Source of the DNA: Alteromonas aquimaris
GTDB lineage: Bacteria > Pseudomonadota > Gammaproteobacteria > Enterobacterales > Alteromonadaceae
Length of the DNA: 64,000 nucleotides
Direction of reading: 5' to 3'
NCBI RefSeq assembly: GCF_026183695.1
Contig: NZ_JAPFRD010000012.1
Span: forward strand, 60,504-124,503
Shown: positions 30,044 to 40,354 of the stretch, piece after piece
Layout of the letters: the number at the start of each line of letters is the position of its first letter
Numbering within the stretch: position 1 is the stretch's first letter
Made by a program: the position numbers and the translations under genes
The notes under the pieces: generated by a model
Seen by the model: only the letters and a program-made list of their open reading frames with translations
The model's database searches: none
Told to the model about the DNA's origin: nothing

Positions 30044-30066
30044 GGCACCCTCGTCAGGGTGCCTTT
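30044..30066 (+). terminator. Hairpin between convergent genes
   Basis: A perfect 8-bp stem GGCACCCT/AGGGTGCC (30044-30051 with 30056-30063, loop CGTC) followed by TTT. It lies between the oxygenase gene and the convergent TPR gene. Confidence 0.6.
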
Positions 30067-31238
30067 CACAACCGCGTCTGTAATAACGAAAGCTTGCTCT
30101 GATACCGGTTCTCTTCTTCTTTATTGGGTGCAAAACGCGCTGCTAAAGCTAAAAAGTGGGCTGCTTTGGTGATATCCCCTTCTGCGTAGTAACTTTTACC
30201 TAAGCCAAACAAAATCTGTGGTTTCTTTCTGTCTAACTTCCAACCGTCCCGATAATGTTTTATTGCTTGAGCATATTCACGTTTTTCAAAAGCTTTCTCA
30301 CCCAATATAAGATGATAAAAAGGATTATCTAAACGTGAGCGCTCCAGTCTGGCTAAAATTGCTTTACCTTCATCTTCGCGGTCGGTCAGCTTCATAAGAT
30401 GGGCCAAATTCTCCCACGCGGTCCAATTTTCCTCATCCAGTGCCAGAGAATGGCGATAAGCACGCTCCGCCTCATTGTTATGTCCATTGATCCGGTATAA
30501 CACGCCTAAATTAGTCCAGGTAGAAGAATACAAGGGATCGGTTAAGGCTGCTTCTCTAAAGAATGCATACGCTTTGCTGTAACTATTTTCTAAGAGTGCA
30601 TCCGCCCCTTTATTGGTATAAAACATGGCTAAGGCACGTTTTTTAGTGATTCGTTTTCTAGGAAATTGGTCGCGGATATCTTGCGGGTCGAAATCCACAT
30701 CAATTGCTTTATCAAATACCACCACTGCGCCGGGGGTGATCTGAGGTGAAATTTTGAGGTTGATATGCCCGTTTAGAACATCAAAGCCTGCCCTTCTTAC
30801 CCAATACTCTGGTATGTCAACGGTATAGAAAGCTGCACCAAGTCCAGCATATTCGGCCATAGCGTATGTCATAATTGAAAGAGAAAGGCAGTTAGCAGTT
30901 TGATTAGTAAAGGTTTCACTCGCTGTTGAGTTTGCACTATTACTATAACTCATTCCCATCTCAGTGTGATCGAATATGCTTTCAACCAGGTTATGCGCAT
31001 TAGGTGCATCAACGAGGCTAGAAGTCTGGGGTTTAATGGCGCGGTTTACGAATAGCTTGGCCTCTTCGTTCAGCGAAAAAACTTGCGCTTCAGTTTCAAC
31101 GTCAAACAAATTGTAACTTGGAAAAAGATGGTCGGCTAAGTAATTGGAAGACGCATTCGATAGTTCCGAGGGAACAGGGGGACTTGAACATGCGAAGAGA
31201 ACGCATATAGCTAAAAATAAAGTTAAAATGCGGTTCAC
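30066..31238 (-). CDS. TPR lipoprotein with transglutaminase-like domain
   Basis: About 390 residues. I prefer GTG 31238 (VNRILTLFLAICVLFAC), although the frame is open to 31250. The signal ends in the lipobox LFAC. Residues about 90-190 look like a transglutaminase/papain-like fold: ANCLSLSIMTYAMAEYAGL gives a Cys and NGHINLKI a His. The C-terminal half has at least four TPR repeats, such as SSTWTNLGVLYRINGHNNEA and YHLILGEKAFEKREY. It is probably an envelope protein in protein processing or a scaffold. The catalytic role is inferred only from the Cys-His spacing. Confidence 0.8.
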   Translation of the reverse strand: MNRILTLFLAICVLFACSSPPVPSELSNASSNYLADHLFPSYNLFDVETEAQVFSLNEEAKLFVNRAIKPQTSSLVDAPNAHNLVESIFDHTEMGMSYSNSANSTASETFTNQTANCLSLSIMTYAMAEYAGLGAAFYTVDIPEYWVRRAGFDVLNGHINLKISPQITPGAVVVFDKAIDVDFDPQDIRDQFPRKRITKKRALAMFYTNKGADALLENSYSKAYAFFREAALTDPLYSSTWTNLGVLYRINGHNNEAERAYRHSLALDEENWTAWENLAHLMKLTDREDEGKAILARLERSRLDNPFYHLILGEKAFEKREYAQAIKHYRDGWKLDRKKPQILFGLGKSYYAEGDITKAAHFLALAARFAPNKEEENRYQSKLSLLQTRL

Positions 31239-31250
31239 ATCCACCACCAA

Positions 31251-31564
31251 AACTTATTTAAGTTAATTTTAGTATAGACGATAAAACGTACAATTTTGGC
31301 TTGGCCTAAACGAGTTCAACGTATCACACATGCTTTTTGCCGCAATTTTTAACAACGCTGATAAGAAAAGCGGCCGGATCTAGTCACTATTTAGCTGCAT
31401 AAAATACGACCAACCGCTAGTATTGAGACGAGAAAACAGCCGCAATTATTAATCACCTGTGGGTATAAATAGCTTTTCTTTACGCTGATCACACTTCATA
31501 GCGAAGCAGTATAAGCTATCATAGAACTACACTTGGCAAAGATATCAGTTAAATGGAGATTAAT
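31251..31564. other. Divergent intergenic region
   Basis: About 310 bases between the TPR lipoprotein and fasciclin genes. It must contain both promoters, for example TATAAAT-like stretches near 31463. No gene, RNA or strong repeat is visible. Confidence 0.4.
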
Positions 31565-32080
31565 ATGCGCGTTCTGGTCCTAGCTTTATTTTTTTTAGCA
31601 GCATTACCCTGGTTTAATTATTCTGTCGCAGCGCAGAACTATATGGACGAAGAAACTGACTTTATTGCTACCGCTGCAAAAGATCCTCAATTTACGATTT
31701 TTATGGACGCAATTAAAAGTGCAGGTATTACAAGGACACTAAGAGACATAGGTCCTTTCACTGTATTTGCGCCAACAAATGAAGCCTTTAATTCGCTGCC
31801 TGAAGAACAGTTAAATAAGTTGTTAAGTAAAGGTAACCGAGAATATCTCGTTCAGGTAATAACCTACCATTTAATAAAAGGAAAACATAAAACCAGTGAG
31901 CTAATCAGCCTTGCAGAGCTAACATCGGTGGAAGGTGCCCCTCTGGCTATATCAGAAACCCAGCAAGGATTACAAATAAACGGGGCGAACGTCACTCAGG
32001 CCAACATTCGCGCCTCAAACGCAATGATTCATGCCATTGACCAATTACTCATTCCAAAAGATGTTGAAGGAAAGTTATAG
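31565..32080 (+). CDS. Secreted fasciclin-domain (FAS1) protein
   Basis: About 171 residues from ATG 31565, which has GGAG six bases upstream; an ATG 12 bases earlier is less well placed. A signal peptide (RVLVLALFFLAALPWFNYSVAA) is followed by a single FAS1 domain with GPFTVFAPTNEAFNSLP, the H2 motif YHLIKGKHK and AMIHAIDQLLIP at the end. FAS1 domains mediate adhesion or small-ligand contacts; the exact role is unknown. The protein is short, with one domain only, as is common in bacteria. Confidence 0.9.
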   Translation: MRVLVLALFFLAALPWFNYSVAAQNYMDEETDFIATAAKDPQFTIFMDAIKSAGITRTLRDIGPFTVFAPTNEAFNSLPEEQLNKLLSKGNREYLVQVITYHLIKGKHKTSELISLAELTSVEGAPLAISETQQGLQINGANVTQANIRASNAMIHAIDQLLIPKDVEGKL

Positions 32081-32163
32081 GGCGACAATGAGTTCAAGAG
32101 GGATTTTTTTATACTTGATTTGGTTACATTTCAGGTCACACCACGATAACGCAAGGGAAGAGT

Positions 32164-32580
32164 ATGTTTTTGACGTATAACTTAGCAATTTGGGGCTTAT
32201 GGTTTATTTTAACGATGCTGTTCATACAAAGTATGATTGCAACCATCGCGCACCGAAAGCAGTCTCATTATGTGCCAGGCAGGGTAGATGATAATCTGGG
32301 GCATGATTCATTCGTATTCAGAAGCCATCGTACCCATCAAAACTCCCTAGAAAACTTACCTTTACTTGTATTTCCAGCATTATTAGCAATCATGGTTGGC
32401 TTTAGCCCCACGGCGCTTGCAGTTATCATATGGATTTATGCTATAGCGCGATTACTGCATATGGTTCTTTATTATGCGATTGCTACAGAAAAGAATCCGA
32501 GTCCCAGAAGTTATTTTTACATAATAGGGTGGTTGGATTGTGGCGTGTTATTGGTAATGCTAGCCATTCATTTGTTGTAG
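32164..32580 (+). CDS. MAPEG-family membrane protein
   Basis: A 138-residue, four-helix inner-membrane protein. The helix I-II block ending in DNLGHDSFVFRSHRTHQNSLENLP carries the conserved Arg, His, Asn and Glu of the MAPEG family. A terminal helix follows, with WLDCGVLLVMLAIHLL. Bacterial members have glutathione-transferase or peroxidase activities or none known; no substrate is assigned. It starts behind AAGGGAAG. Confidence 0.85.
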   Translation: MFLTYNLAIWGLWFILTMLFIQSMIATIAHRKQSHYVPGRVDDNLGHDSFVFRSHRTHQNSLENLPLLVFPALLAIMVGFSPTALAVIIWIYAIARLLHMVLYYAIATEKNPSPRSYFYIIGWLDCGVLLVMLAIHLL

Positions 32581-32586
32581 AAATTG

Positions 32587-32606
32587 AGGGCGCCATGCAG
32601 CGCCCT
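32587..32606. terminator. Hairpin between convergent genes
   Basis: The stem AGGGCGC/GCGCCCT (32587-32593 with 32600-32606) lies between the MAPEG gene and the convergent membrane-protein gene. Neither side has a good T run, so terminator function is plausible but weak. Confidence 0.4.
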
Positions 32607-32624
32607 TAGTGGTAACTCGCTTTG

Positions 32625-33362
32625 TTACGCCTGTTCTACCAACGTAAATTGCTGTGATTTTTCTGCCTGCTTGGGTTCGATATTGAACACGATGAAAAAC
32701 AAAAAAGTACTATACAGTGCGGCTAGTAAAATCATGGCTCCGGTGGTATCAATATTCAACATTAATCCTATCGGGATTAACTGAGCCATAGGAACAAAAG
32801 CAAGAAATGTCTTAGTGCGCGTCATCAATGCCAACCAGATACGTTCGCCCTGTTTTTTAGAAACGTTTAATCCATTACAAAAGTAAGCTAAAACAAACGG
32901 CATGATCTGTGCGATACAGACAATCGCCCCGGCAATGACAGCTACAAGCATCGAGCTAGACGTTAAATCTCCAGCTATAGCTGGCGTAGCAAGCTGAACA
33001 TGCATGTCTGCTTGCTGGCCCATCATCCCAATAAGTATATCTGCCACAATAAACCCTAACCAGCTAAGCGCCAATACCGCTATAACCGCAGGTAAAAAAA
33101 CCTTTTGCTGGTAACGTACTTCATCAATCAGGCCTTGTAATGACCCAGTGCGATATAACAATGTAGTCAAACAAACGGTGGTCAAAATAGTCAATGCAAA
33201 ACCTGCCATCTTGAGGGGGAACATTTCAAACGGAATGAATGATGTAGCGAGAGCCACCGCTACGATTACCGCAGCAAAGAGCGGACGTTTGAAGATGAAT
33301 GAACACATTTCCTTGTAAGCTTTAATATAATCCTGTTTTTCAAGGTTGGTGTTAATTTGCAT
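32625..33362 (-). CDS. Unknown polytopic membrane protein
   Basis: A 245-residue protein with about six hydrophobic helices (for example PLFAAVIVAVALATSFIPF, VFLPAVIAVLALSWLGFIV and AMILLAALYSTFLFFIVF) and short hydrophilic ends. I recognise no family motif. It is transcribed away from the prolyl oligopeptidase gene and has a 366-base upstream gap. Probably a real gene because codon use and membrane pattern are consistent throughout. Confidence 0.7.
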   Translation of the reverse strand: MQINTNLEKQDYIKAYKEMCSFIFKRPLFAAVIVAVALATSFIPFEMFPLKMAGFALTILTTVCLTTLLYRTGSLQGLIDEVRYQQKVFLPAVIAVLALSWLGFIVADILIGMMGQQADMHVQLATPAIAGDLTSSSMLVAVIAGAIVCIAQIMPFVLAYFCNGLNVSKKQGERIWLALMTRTKTFLAFVPMAQLIPIGLMLNIDTTGAMILLAALYSTFLFFIVFNIEPKQAEKSQQFTLVEQA

Positions 33363-33728
33363 ACTGCTGACCTCACATTTCGAGGGCGCAATGATATCAA
33401 AATGCGGTCATTTGTTAATCAGTTAGAATACCTGTTGGGTAGTAGCGAATATACTTTGATATGCACCTTCATACCCTATTGCATGTTAAATAAACTCAAC
33501 TGTGCAGGTTGTCCGAATCTGAACTTAACCAAGGTTAAATTGATACGCGTTATTGGCAAGCGCGTTTATCGCGATAGGTGATTGTACCAAGATAGATAAC
33601 TGTCAGCGGTGGGTTGCGCTTACAGAAAACGTCTTTAAAACTTTATAAAGCATTAGAGTCACAATTAAGTTCGATATAGTATAGGAATGCTCTCAATTCA
33701 ATAACATAAAAATTACAACGGGAACCAA
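33363..33728. other. Divergent intergenic region
   Basis: A 366-base gap between two divergent genes. A 74-codon frame on the plus strand exists but has no binding site and no protein-like features. Promoters of both flanking genes must be here. No repeat or RNA structure stands out. Confidence 0.4.
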
Positions 33729-35936
33729 ATGAATCAACTGAAACGCGCTGCGTTACCACTTGTAGCAGCCACTATTGCCGGTCTCTTAACTGCCTGTCAA
33801 CCTGGTACGAAACAACTTGACGCAGAACAAAATCCAGACGTCACTACAACACCATCTCATAGTATCACCTACCCGACCACCCGGAAAGGCGAAGTGGTAG
33901 ACACGTATTTTGGGGTTGAAGTGGCTGACCCTTACCGCTGGCTTGAAGACGATCGTAGCGAAGAAACCGCTAACTGGGTAAAAGCGCAGAACCAGGTTAC
34001 GCAAAATTATTTAGCCAATATCCCCTATCGTCAGGATATCGCCGACAAGTTAAGTGATTTGTTAAATTATGAACGGGTTTCAGCCCCGTTTAAAGAAGGC
34101 GATTACACTTACTTTTACAAAAATGACGGCTTACAGAATCAAAGTGTGGTTTATCGTCAAAAGGGTGATGAAGCGCCTGAAGTTTTCATCGATCCTAACA
34201 CTTTTAGTGAGGACGGCACCGTATCACTTGCGGGCATGGAGTTTTCTGAAGACGGCTCACTAGTAGCATACCAAACCTCCACTGGCGGCAGCGACTGGCG
34301 CGATGTATTTATCATGAACGCCGAAACAAAAGAACAGATTGATGATAAATTGGTGAATGTGAAATTCAGTAACATCAGTTGGTATAAAAATGAGGGGTTT
34401 TATTATTCAAGCTATGACAAACCTAAGGGGTCTGAGTTAAGCGAGAAAACCGATCAGCATAAAGTGTATTATCATAAAATCGGTACTGACCAAGCAGAAG
34501 ATGCAAAGGTTTTTGGCCATAATGAAGCGCAAAAGCACCGGTATGTTGGCGCACAAGTAGGTGATGAAAACCGTTACCTTGTGGTGGGGGCCGCAGAATC
34601 CACTTCCGGTAACCGATTATTCGTCAAAGATCTACAAAAACCCAATTCAGAGTTTATCACCATCAAAAATGATCTGGAGACAGACGCCAGTTTATTATTG
34701 GTACATGACGGTAAGTTTTATTTCAAAACAAATCTGAATGCGCCTAATTCAAAAGTTGTTACTGTGGAAACCAGTAACCCCAGTGTCGACCACTGGACTG
34801 ACGTGCTGCCAGAAACTGAGCACGTTTTATCTGTCTCAACCGTGGGTGGCTACTTTTTCGCTGAGTATATGGTCGATGCTATCTCCCAAGTAAAGCAGCA
34901 TGCACTAGATGGCACGTTTGTGCGCGATGTATCACTGCCTGGTATCGGGGCCGTACGTTCTTCAGGACGCGGTCTGGGGGACGTTGCCTCTTTCAAGGGG
35001 CCCAAAGACGCGTCTGAGACTTACTTTATGTTTGAAAACTACAGCACCCCTAATACGACTTACCTTTATGATCTTGAAAGTGGAAAAAGTGAGTTAGTGA
35101 GGGAAGCTACCACCTCTTTTGATGGCAGCCAGTATGTATCTGAACAGGTCTTCTATACCTCAAAAGATGGTACCAAAGTACCGATGATTATTACCCACCA
35201 TAAAGATATGCAACTAAATGGCGAGAACCCTACCCTGCTTTACGGTTATGGTGGCTTTAACATTAGTCTGACCCCAAGATACAGCGCAGTTGTAGCAGCC
35301 TGGCTGGAAATGGGTGGGGTCTACGCCGTACCCAATATTCGTGGGGGCGGCGAGTATGGAAAGGCCTGGCATAAAGCTGGAACTCAACTGCAAAAACAAA
35401 ATGTTTTTGACGATTTCATTGCTGCGGGTGAATATCTAATTGAAAAACGTTACACCAGCAAACAGTATCTAGCGCTTCGAGGTGGATCAAACGGCGGTTT
35501 ACTGGTGGGTGCGGTGATGACCCAGCGTCCTGACTTGGCGCAAGTAGCCCTTCCGGCCGTTGGCGTGCTGGATATGCTGCGTTACCATACATTTACCGCA
35601 GGTGCTGGTTGGGCATATGATTATGGTACGTCAGAGCAAAGTGAAGAAATGTTCCGTTACTTGCTTAACTACTCTCCCATTCATAATGTCGAATCGGGAG
35701 TAGACTATCCTGCCACGATGATCACCACGGCCGATCATGATGACCGCGTAGTGCCGGCACATTCATTCAAATTCGCAGCCGAACTTCAGGAAAAGAATAC
35801 CGGCCCCAACCCTATGTTGATTCGCATTGAAACTGACGCGGGTCACGGTGCAGGTACCCCCGTGAGCAAAACCATTGAAGAGTATGCAGATATCTTTGGT
35901 TTTACATTGTATTCAATGGGTGTTGAAAAACTTTAA
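33729..35936 (+). CDS. Prolyl oligopeptidase (S9A), lipoprotein
   Basis: A 735-residue serine peptidase. The signal ends in a lipobox, LLTAC, so it is probably attached to an envelope membrane. An N-terminal seven-bladed propeller opens with [14 protein letters not shown]. The C-terminal alpha/beta hydrolase has the nucleophile Ser587 in GGSNGG, the acid within DHDDR (669-673) and His706 in DAGHGAGTP. It cleaves short proline-containing peptides and may serve peptide nutrition. Monocistronic, with its own terminator. Confidence 0.96.
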   Translation: MNQLKRAALPLVAATIAGLLTACQPGTKQLDAEQNPDVTTTPSHSITYPTTRKGEVVDTYFGVEVADPYRWLEDDRSEETANWVKAQNQVTQNYLANIPYRQDIADKLSDLLNYERVSAPFKEGDYTYFYKNDGLQNQSVVYRQKGDEAPEVFIDPNTFSEDGTVSLAGMEFSEDGSLVAYQTSTGGSDWRDVFIMNAETKEQIDDKLVNVKFSNISWYKNEGFYYSSYDKPKGSELSEKTDQHKVYYHKIGTDQAEDAKVFGHNEAQKHRYVGAQVGDENRYLVVGAAESTSGNRLFVKDLQKPNSEFITIKNDLETDASLLLVHDGKFYFKTNLNAPNSKVVTVETSNPSVDHWTDVLPETEHVLSVSTVGGYFFAEYMVDAISQVKQHALDGTFVRDVSLPGIGAVRSSGRGLGDVASFKGPKDASETYFMFENYSTPNTTYLYDLESGKSELVREATTSFDGSQYVSEQVFYTSKDGTKVPMIITHHKDMQLNGENPTLLYGYGGFNISLTPRYSAVVAAWLEMGGVYAVPNIRGGGEYGKAWHKAGTQLQKQNVFDDFIAAGEYLIEKRYTSKQYLALRGGSNGGLLVGAVMTQRPDLAQVALPAVGVLDMLRYHTFTAGAGWAYDYGTSEQSEEMFRYLLNYSPIHNVESGVDYPATMITTADHDDRVVPAHSFKFAAELQEKNTGPNPMLIRIETDAGHGAGTPVSKTIEEYADIFGFTLYSMGVEKL

Positions 35937-35949
35937 CCCCCTCGTTTAG

Positions 35950-35995
35950 CGCTCAAGGTGTGGTCAGTGAACCCTGACCTCCCTTTGAGCGTTTT
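35950..35995 (+). terminator. Composite hairpin terminator of the oligopeptidase gene
   Basis: An outer stem CGCTCAA/TTGAGCG (35950-35956 with 35985-35991) encloses an inner stem GGTCAG/CTGACC and is followed by TTTTAC. It begins about 14 bases after the stop. Confidence 0.75.
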
Positions 35996-36395
35996 ACATT
36001 GTCACGTTTTCCTTGTTCTCTTATCTCATCCTAGGATTAGCCTACCCCATTTATACCAATCCGCACTGATGTTTAGTATCACATATATATTCAGACAGCT
36101 TTACGCTCATTTACCGCCCAGGCATTACCTTGCTAACATTTTTTGCGAGCTGAAAAATTGAATGAGTGTTACGGGTTAAAGCTTACCGAAATACTGCGCC
36201 CAATACTGAGAGGGAGCAATTTGCATCGAAGCGCATGCGCAGACCTGATTTACCCATGTAATTTACTGCTCTGAACCACCGCAGTATTACTAAGCGCGGC
36301 ATCGACTTGCTATTGACACTGACGGCATCACCAGAGGGCTTCTACTTGCGTGCTTAATTTAATTTGAAATGGGATGAAATTAAGGTTTAAGAATA
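35996..36395. other. Gene-free stretch before tRNA-Leu
   Basis: About 400 bases without a supported gene. A 67-codon frame from 35958 to 36161 shows no binding site or protein character. No repeats were recognised, and nothing resembles a prophage or integrase next to the tRNA. Confidence 0.4.
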
Positions 36396-36482
36396 TGGTG
36401 CCCAGGGGCGGACTTGAACCGCCACGGCCGTGAGGCCACTAGCACCTGAAGCTAGCGTGTCTACCAATTTCACCACCTGGGC
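36396..36482 (-). tRNA. tRNA-Leu (CAG)
   Basis: Read on the minus strand it begins GCCCAGGTGGTGAAATTGG and ends with encoded CCA. The acceptor stem GCCCAGG/CCTGGGC is perfect. The anticodon loop is CTTCAGGTG with anticodon CAG, and there is a long variable arm (GTGGCCTCACGGCCGTG) typical of class II leucine tRNAs. Length 87 including CCA. Confidence 0.97.
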
Positions 36483-36555
36483 TTACAGCAACCGTATAAA
36501 GCTGCTGGTGTGGGAAGCGCAAGATACGCTTACCCAAATTTTTTGTCAATTTGTT

Positions 36556-38253
36556 TTAAGCAGTAATCTCGCTTTTTGGGTAGCGAATACGTTCTACCAT
36601 CTGTTGTACTTCTGCTGGAGCTGCGGGTGTGAAATGAGCGACGGTAAAGGCAATACTGAAATTAATCAGCATTCCCAGGGTTCCAATGCCCTCTGGTGAA
36701 ATCCCGAACCACCAAGATTCCTGATTATTAAGCTCCGGCGAAATAAACTTAAAAAACACAATATAACTGGCAGTAAACACAATACCGGTAACCATGCCGC
36801 TAACCGCACCTATACTATTCATACGTTTACTAAAAATACCCATAATTATTGCGGGAAAGAAACTCGAAGCCGCCAGCCCAAAGGCAAACGCCACCACTTG
36901 AGCCACGAATGCCGGAGGGTTGATACCAAACCAGCCCGCGATGAGGATAGCAATAGCTGCTGCAAGTCTGGCGTAACCTAATTCTCCCCGTTCGGATATT
37001 GAAGGCATTAAATTGCGTTTGAGGAGGTCATGGGAAACCGATGTGGATATTACCAATAAGAGTCCCGCTGAAGTCGACAACGCTGCCGCCACTCCGCCCG
37101 CAGCCACCAGCGCAATCACCCAGCCTGGTAAATTGGCGATTTCAGGGTTCGCCAGTACCATAATATCGCGATCGATGTTCATTTCGTTACGCTCGTCACC
37201 TGCATAGAACATTTTTCCATCTTGATTCTTATCGTCCCACTCAATTAAACCCGTTTTCTCCCAGTTTTTAATCCACGCTGGCGCTTGTTCATAAGTGGTC
37301 CCCTGCATATCAGGGCCGTTGATGGTATCAATCATGTTGGTTCGAGCAAATGCCGCCAGCGATGGTGCTGTAGTGTAAAGTACTGCTATAAACAATAGTG
37401 CCCATCCAGCACTTTTTCGCGCATCTCTTACCTTCGGCACCGTGAAGAACCGCACAATGACGTGAGGGAGCCCGGCGGTGCCCACCATTAGTGCAAAAGT
37501 AATAAAGAAAACATCAATCGTACTTTTGGAGCCTGAGGTATACTCTGCAAAGCCCAATTCCAGAGAAATCTGATCGAGCTTATGTAACAGATAAATGTTT
37601 GAACCGTCTGCCAGTGTAGCCCCAAAACCGGTTTGGGGAAGCACATGGCCGGTCAACATTAAGGAAATAAATATGGCTGGCACCAGATAGGCAAATATCA
37701 TTACGCAGTATTGGGCAACTTGGGTATAGGTAATACCCTTCATTCCCCCTAACACTGTGTAGAAAAAAACGATTGCCATACCAATAAGCACACCCGATAC
37801 GATATCAACTTCCAGAAAACGACTGAATACGACGCCCACCCCGCGCATTTGACCCGCAACGTAGGTGAAGCAGATAAAAATCGCACAAATTACCGCGACC
37901 GAACGCGCAGTCTGCGAGTAATATCGGTCGCCGATAAAGTCCGGTACAGTGAATTTTCCGAATTTTCGAAGATACGGCGCCAAGCAAAGAGCCAGCAGAA
38001 CATAGCCCCCAGTCCATCCCATGAGATAAACCGCACCGTCGTAGCCCATAAAAGATATTAGCCCAGCCATGGAGATGAAAGAAGCGGCAGACATCCAGTC
38101 GGCTGCTGTGGCCATTCCATTCAGTATCGGAGGAACACCGCCACCAGCCACATAAAATTCATTGGTGGAGCCCGCCCTCGCCCAGATGGCGATGCCTATA
38201 TAAAGCGCAAAGGATAGACCTACAATCAGAAATGTGAGCTGCTGCACATCCAT
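36556..38253 (-). CDS. Sodium:solute symporter, VC_2705/ActP-like
   Basis: A 565-residue SSSF transporter from ATG 38253 (MDVQQLTFLIVGLSFALYIG), which has AGAGGAT upstream and starts five bases past the DUF4212 gene. The longer frame to 38295 would overlap that gene. It has thirteen or so helices with DWMSAASFISMAGLI and GGVAAALSTSAGLLLVIS, family sodium-site regions. A soluble insertion of about 60 residues lies near the middle (GPDMQGTTYEQAPAWIKNWE onward). Members with a DUF4212 partner are annotated as acetate or short-chain-acid symporters, and acs lies 4.5 kb away. Acetate is inferred, not shown. Confidence 0.88.
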   Translation of the reverse strand: MDVQQLTFLIVGLSFALYIGIAIWARAGSTNEFYVAGGGVPPILNGMATAADWMSAASFISMAGLISFMGYDGAVYLMGWTGGYVLLALCLAPYLRKFGKFTVPDFIGDRYYSQTARSVAVICAIFICFTYVAGQMRGVGVVFSRFLEVDIVSGVLIGMAIVFFYTVLGGMKGITYTQVAQYCVMIFAYLVPAIFISLMLTGHVLPQTGFGATLADGSNIYLLHKLDQISLELGFAEYTSGSKSTIDVFFITFALMVGTAGLPHVIVRFFTVPKVRDARKSAGWALLFIAVLYTTAPSLAAFARTNMIDTINGPDMQGTTYEQAPAWIKNWEKTGLIEWDDKNQDGKMFYAGDERNEMNIDRDIMVLANPEIANLPGWVIALVAAGGVAAALSTSAGLLLVISTSVSHDLLKRNLMPSISERGELGYARLAAAIAILIAGWFGINPPAFVAQVVAFAFGLAASSFFPAIIMGIFSKRMNSIGAVSGMVTGIVFTASYIVFFKFISPELNNQESWWFGISPEGIGTLGMLINFSIAFTVAHFTPAAPAEVQQMVERIRYPKSEITA

Positions 38254-38257
38254 ATTA

Positions 38258-38521
38258 TCAATCCTCTTCCACGTCGAATTTCTTATCCATAGCATTCATT
38301 CTGTGGACATATATGAAAATTAAAATGACAAACGTGTATATCGCCCCTTGTTGTGCAAACCAGAAGCCTAGCTTAAAGCCGAAAAATGAAAATTCATTGA
38401 GGATATCGACAAACAGAATGCCCGCGCCAAATGAAACGACAAACCACACAGACAGAAGTTTAAATAATAAGGATAAGTTAGCCTTCCAATACTCTTCGGC
38501 TTGCTCTTTGCGTGTTTTCAT
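38258..38521 (-). CDS. DUF4212 small symporter subunit
   Basis: An 87-residue, two-helix membrane protein. The diagnostic blocks are EYWKANLSLLFKLLSVWFVV, FGFKLGFWFAQQGAIYTFV and a cytoplasmic end with MDKKFDVEED. DUF4212 proteins are encoded directly upstream of VC_2705-type solute symporters and are considered their small subunit. The gap to the symporter gene is four bases. Confidence 0.93.
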   Translation of the reverse strand: MKTRKEQAEEYWKANLSLLFKLLSVWFVVSFGAGILFVDILNEFSFFGFKLGFWFAQQGAIYTFVILIFIYVHRMNAMDKKFDVEED

Positions 38522-38591
38522 AGCGTAGGGCTGACAAAGTTAAAACACCCACCTTACAAAAAAACTTGCCTAATCACTATAAAAAATATCA

Positions 38592-39191
38592 CTAAGCGTT
38601 TGGATTATCTTTACTTTCTTTCTCAGCAAGAGGCGCAGGGCTGACTTTTCCCATAGACTGCCATTTGATTTTAGGATTAATCAACACGGGCCGAGTCAGC
38701 ACCAGGTTGTTAGGATAAAGTACCGTTTCTCGGTCAGGGGTAACCAGACGGGTATTAAAGAGATTGATGTCACCTATGTAACCTTCGATATAATTATCGC
38801 CGTCTAATAATCGAATGTAATTCCCGCGCCGATAGGCCACATTTGTTAGCAGTATAAAATACGCGGTGATGTTGCTGATCAATGACCAGCTGGCGAATAA
38901 CGCAACTCCCGTAAGGGTTAGAATGGAGGTGGATAAAACCAGCAGGCCGGAAAAGTCTATTCCCCACGCCAACAAGATTAATGAAAAGGTTACCACTGCG
39001 GTTAAAATTCTAACCACAAATAAACCGTGTACAGCGTTACTCGATTTTAAGCGGCTTTTTTCGATATTTTTTTCTACTCGCGGTAGTACAAAACGTGTTA
39101 TCGCCAAATACGAGACCAACATTACTGCGGTCCAAATAAAATGCATTTTATAGTCTGACAGCCACTGCGTCAGTTCATTAAACCACACCAT
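38592..39191 (-). CDS. Small MscS-type mechanosensitive channel protein
   Basis: A 199-residue MscS-family protein. Helices sit near 17-34, 58-78 and 84-110, followed by the conserved pore-side and beta-domain segment: ALFASWSLISNITAYFILL, then YRRGNYIRLLDGD, IEGYIGDINLFNTRLVTPD and LYPNNLVL. The large C-terminal cage of typical MscS is missing, so this is a minimal version. It is divergent from the RimK cassette, with 257 bases between. Confidence 0.88.
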   Translation of the reverse strand: MVWFNELTQWLSDYKMHFIWTAVMLVSYLAITRFVLPRVEKNIEKSRLKSSNAVHGLFVVRILTAVVTFSLILLAWGIDFSGLLVLSTSILTLTGVALFASWSLISNITAYFILLTNVAYRRGNYIRLLDGDNYIEGYIGDINLFNTRLVTPDRETVLYPNNLVLTRPVLINPKIKWQSMGKVSPAPLAEKESKDNPNA

Positions 39192-39448
39192 TAAAATATA
39201 CGCTCCTGTTCAATCTGCTAAAGAATAAGGAAAACTCACGCAATTAGCACGTGTTGTTTTGGCAATTTCAGACGGAATCCAGTCGATTGGACGTAAATTA
39301 TTCAGACTGCTTGATTAAAAATAAAATTACTATCTTCTATACTGAAAGTGAATTACTCTCGCAATCGAACTAAAGCAGCCCATTTATTGTCATCCAATAA
39401 CTGCTAAAGTGCGTAGCAACCCATTAAATTTTAAAGAGAATATTCGCT

Positions 39449-40354
39449 ATGCGTATAGCTATACTATCGAGAAACGCAAATCTATACTCGACTAAGCGAT
39501 TAGTCGAAGCTGGCCGCAGCAGGGGGCATGAAGTCGACGTGATTGATACCATGCATTGCTATATGGACATTACCAGTGCAAAACCCTCCGTCCGTTATAA
39601 GGGTAAAAGGCTGCCAAAATATGATGCCATTATACCTCGCATTGGAGCCTCGGTAAGTTTTTACGGCACGGCGGTTGTTCGTCAGTTTGAAATGACTGGA
39701 ACTTATAGCATCAATGAATCTGTTGCTATCAGCCGCTCAAGGGACAAATTGCGCTCGCTCCAATTACTTTCTCGAAAAGGGATTGGCATGCCACGTACCG
39801 GTTTTGCCCACCATCCGGATAAGATTGATGATTTGATTAAAAATGTGGGCGGCGCGCCGGTGGTAATTAAGTTACTCGAAGGTACGCAGGGGATTGGCGT
39901 TGTATTGGCTGACACCCAAAAAGCCGCAGAGGCTATTATTGAGGCCTTTATGGGCCTTAATGCCAGTATACTGGTGCAGGAATATATTAAAGAAGCTGGT
40001 GGCTCTGATATCCGATGCCTCGTAGTGGGAGGTAAAGTCATCGCTGCCATGAAACGGCAAGCAGCGCCTGGTGAGTTTCGGTCAAATTTACATAGAGGCG
40101 GCTCTGCCAGCCTGGTCAGGTTATCACCCGCAGAAAGAAAGACTGCGGTGGATGCAGCTAAAACAATGGGATTGAATTGTTGTGGGGTAGACATCTTGCG
40201 ATCCAATAACGGGCCTGTGGTAATGGAAGTGAATTCTTCACCCGGTTTGGAAGGCATTGAGACCGCGACCAATAAAGATGTGGCCGGTATGATAATTGAT
40301 TTTATCGCTAAGTCAGCAAAGCCAAATAATACTAAGACGAAAGGTACCGGTTAG
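39449..40354 (+). CDS. rimK: RimK-type ATP-grasp glutamate ligase
   Basis: A 301-residue ATP-grasp enzyme. The N-terminal domain opens [20 protein letters not shown]. The ATP-binding lysine lies in [16 protein letters not shown]. Metal-binding residues include [15 protein letters not shown] near the C-terminus. RimK adds glutamate residues to the C-terminus of ribosomal protein S6. It is the first of four genes on this strand. Its stop shares a base with the GTG of the next gene. Confidence 0.95.
   Translation: MRIAILSRNANLYSTKRLVEAGRSRGHEVDVIDTMHCYMDITSAKPSVRYKGKRLPKYDAIIPRIGASVSFYGTAVVRQFEMTGTYSINESVAISRSRDKLRSLQLLSRKGIGMPRTGFAHHPDKIDDLIKNVGGAPVVIKLLEGTQGIGVVLADTQKAAEAIIEAFMGLNASILVQEYIKEAGGSDIRCLVVGGKVIAAMKRQAAPGEFRSNLHRGGSASLVRLSPAERKTAVDAAKTMGLNCCGVDILRSNNGPVVMEVNSSPGLEGIETATNKDVAGMIIDFIAKSAKPNNTKTKGTG

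Noticed and set aside
33357..33581. 74-codon frame in the divergent gap before the prolyl oligopeptidase gene
   Set aside because: No binding site, no protein-like pattern, and it overlaps the start of the opposite gene.
35958..36161. 67-codon frame after the prolyl oligopeptidase gene
   Set aside because: It begins inside the terminator hairpin and has no recognisable feature.
36396..36482. tRNA-Leu as an integration site of a genomic island
   Set aside because: No integrase, no direct repeat of the tRNA end and no foreign-looking genes were found on either side.
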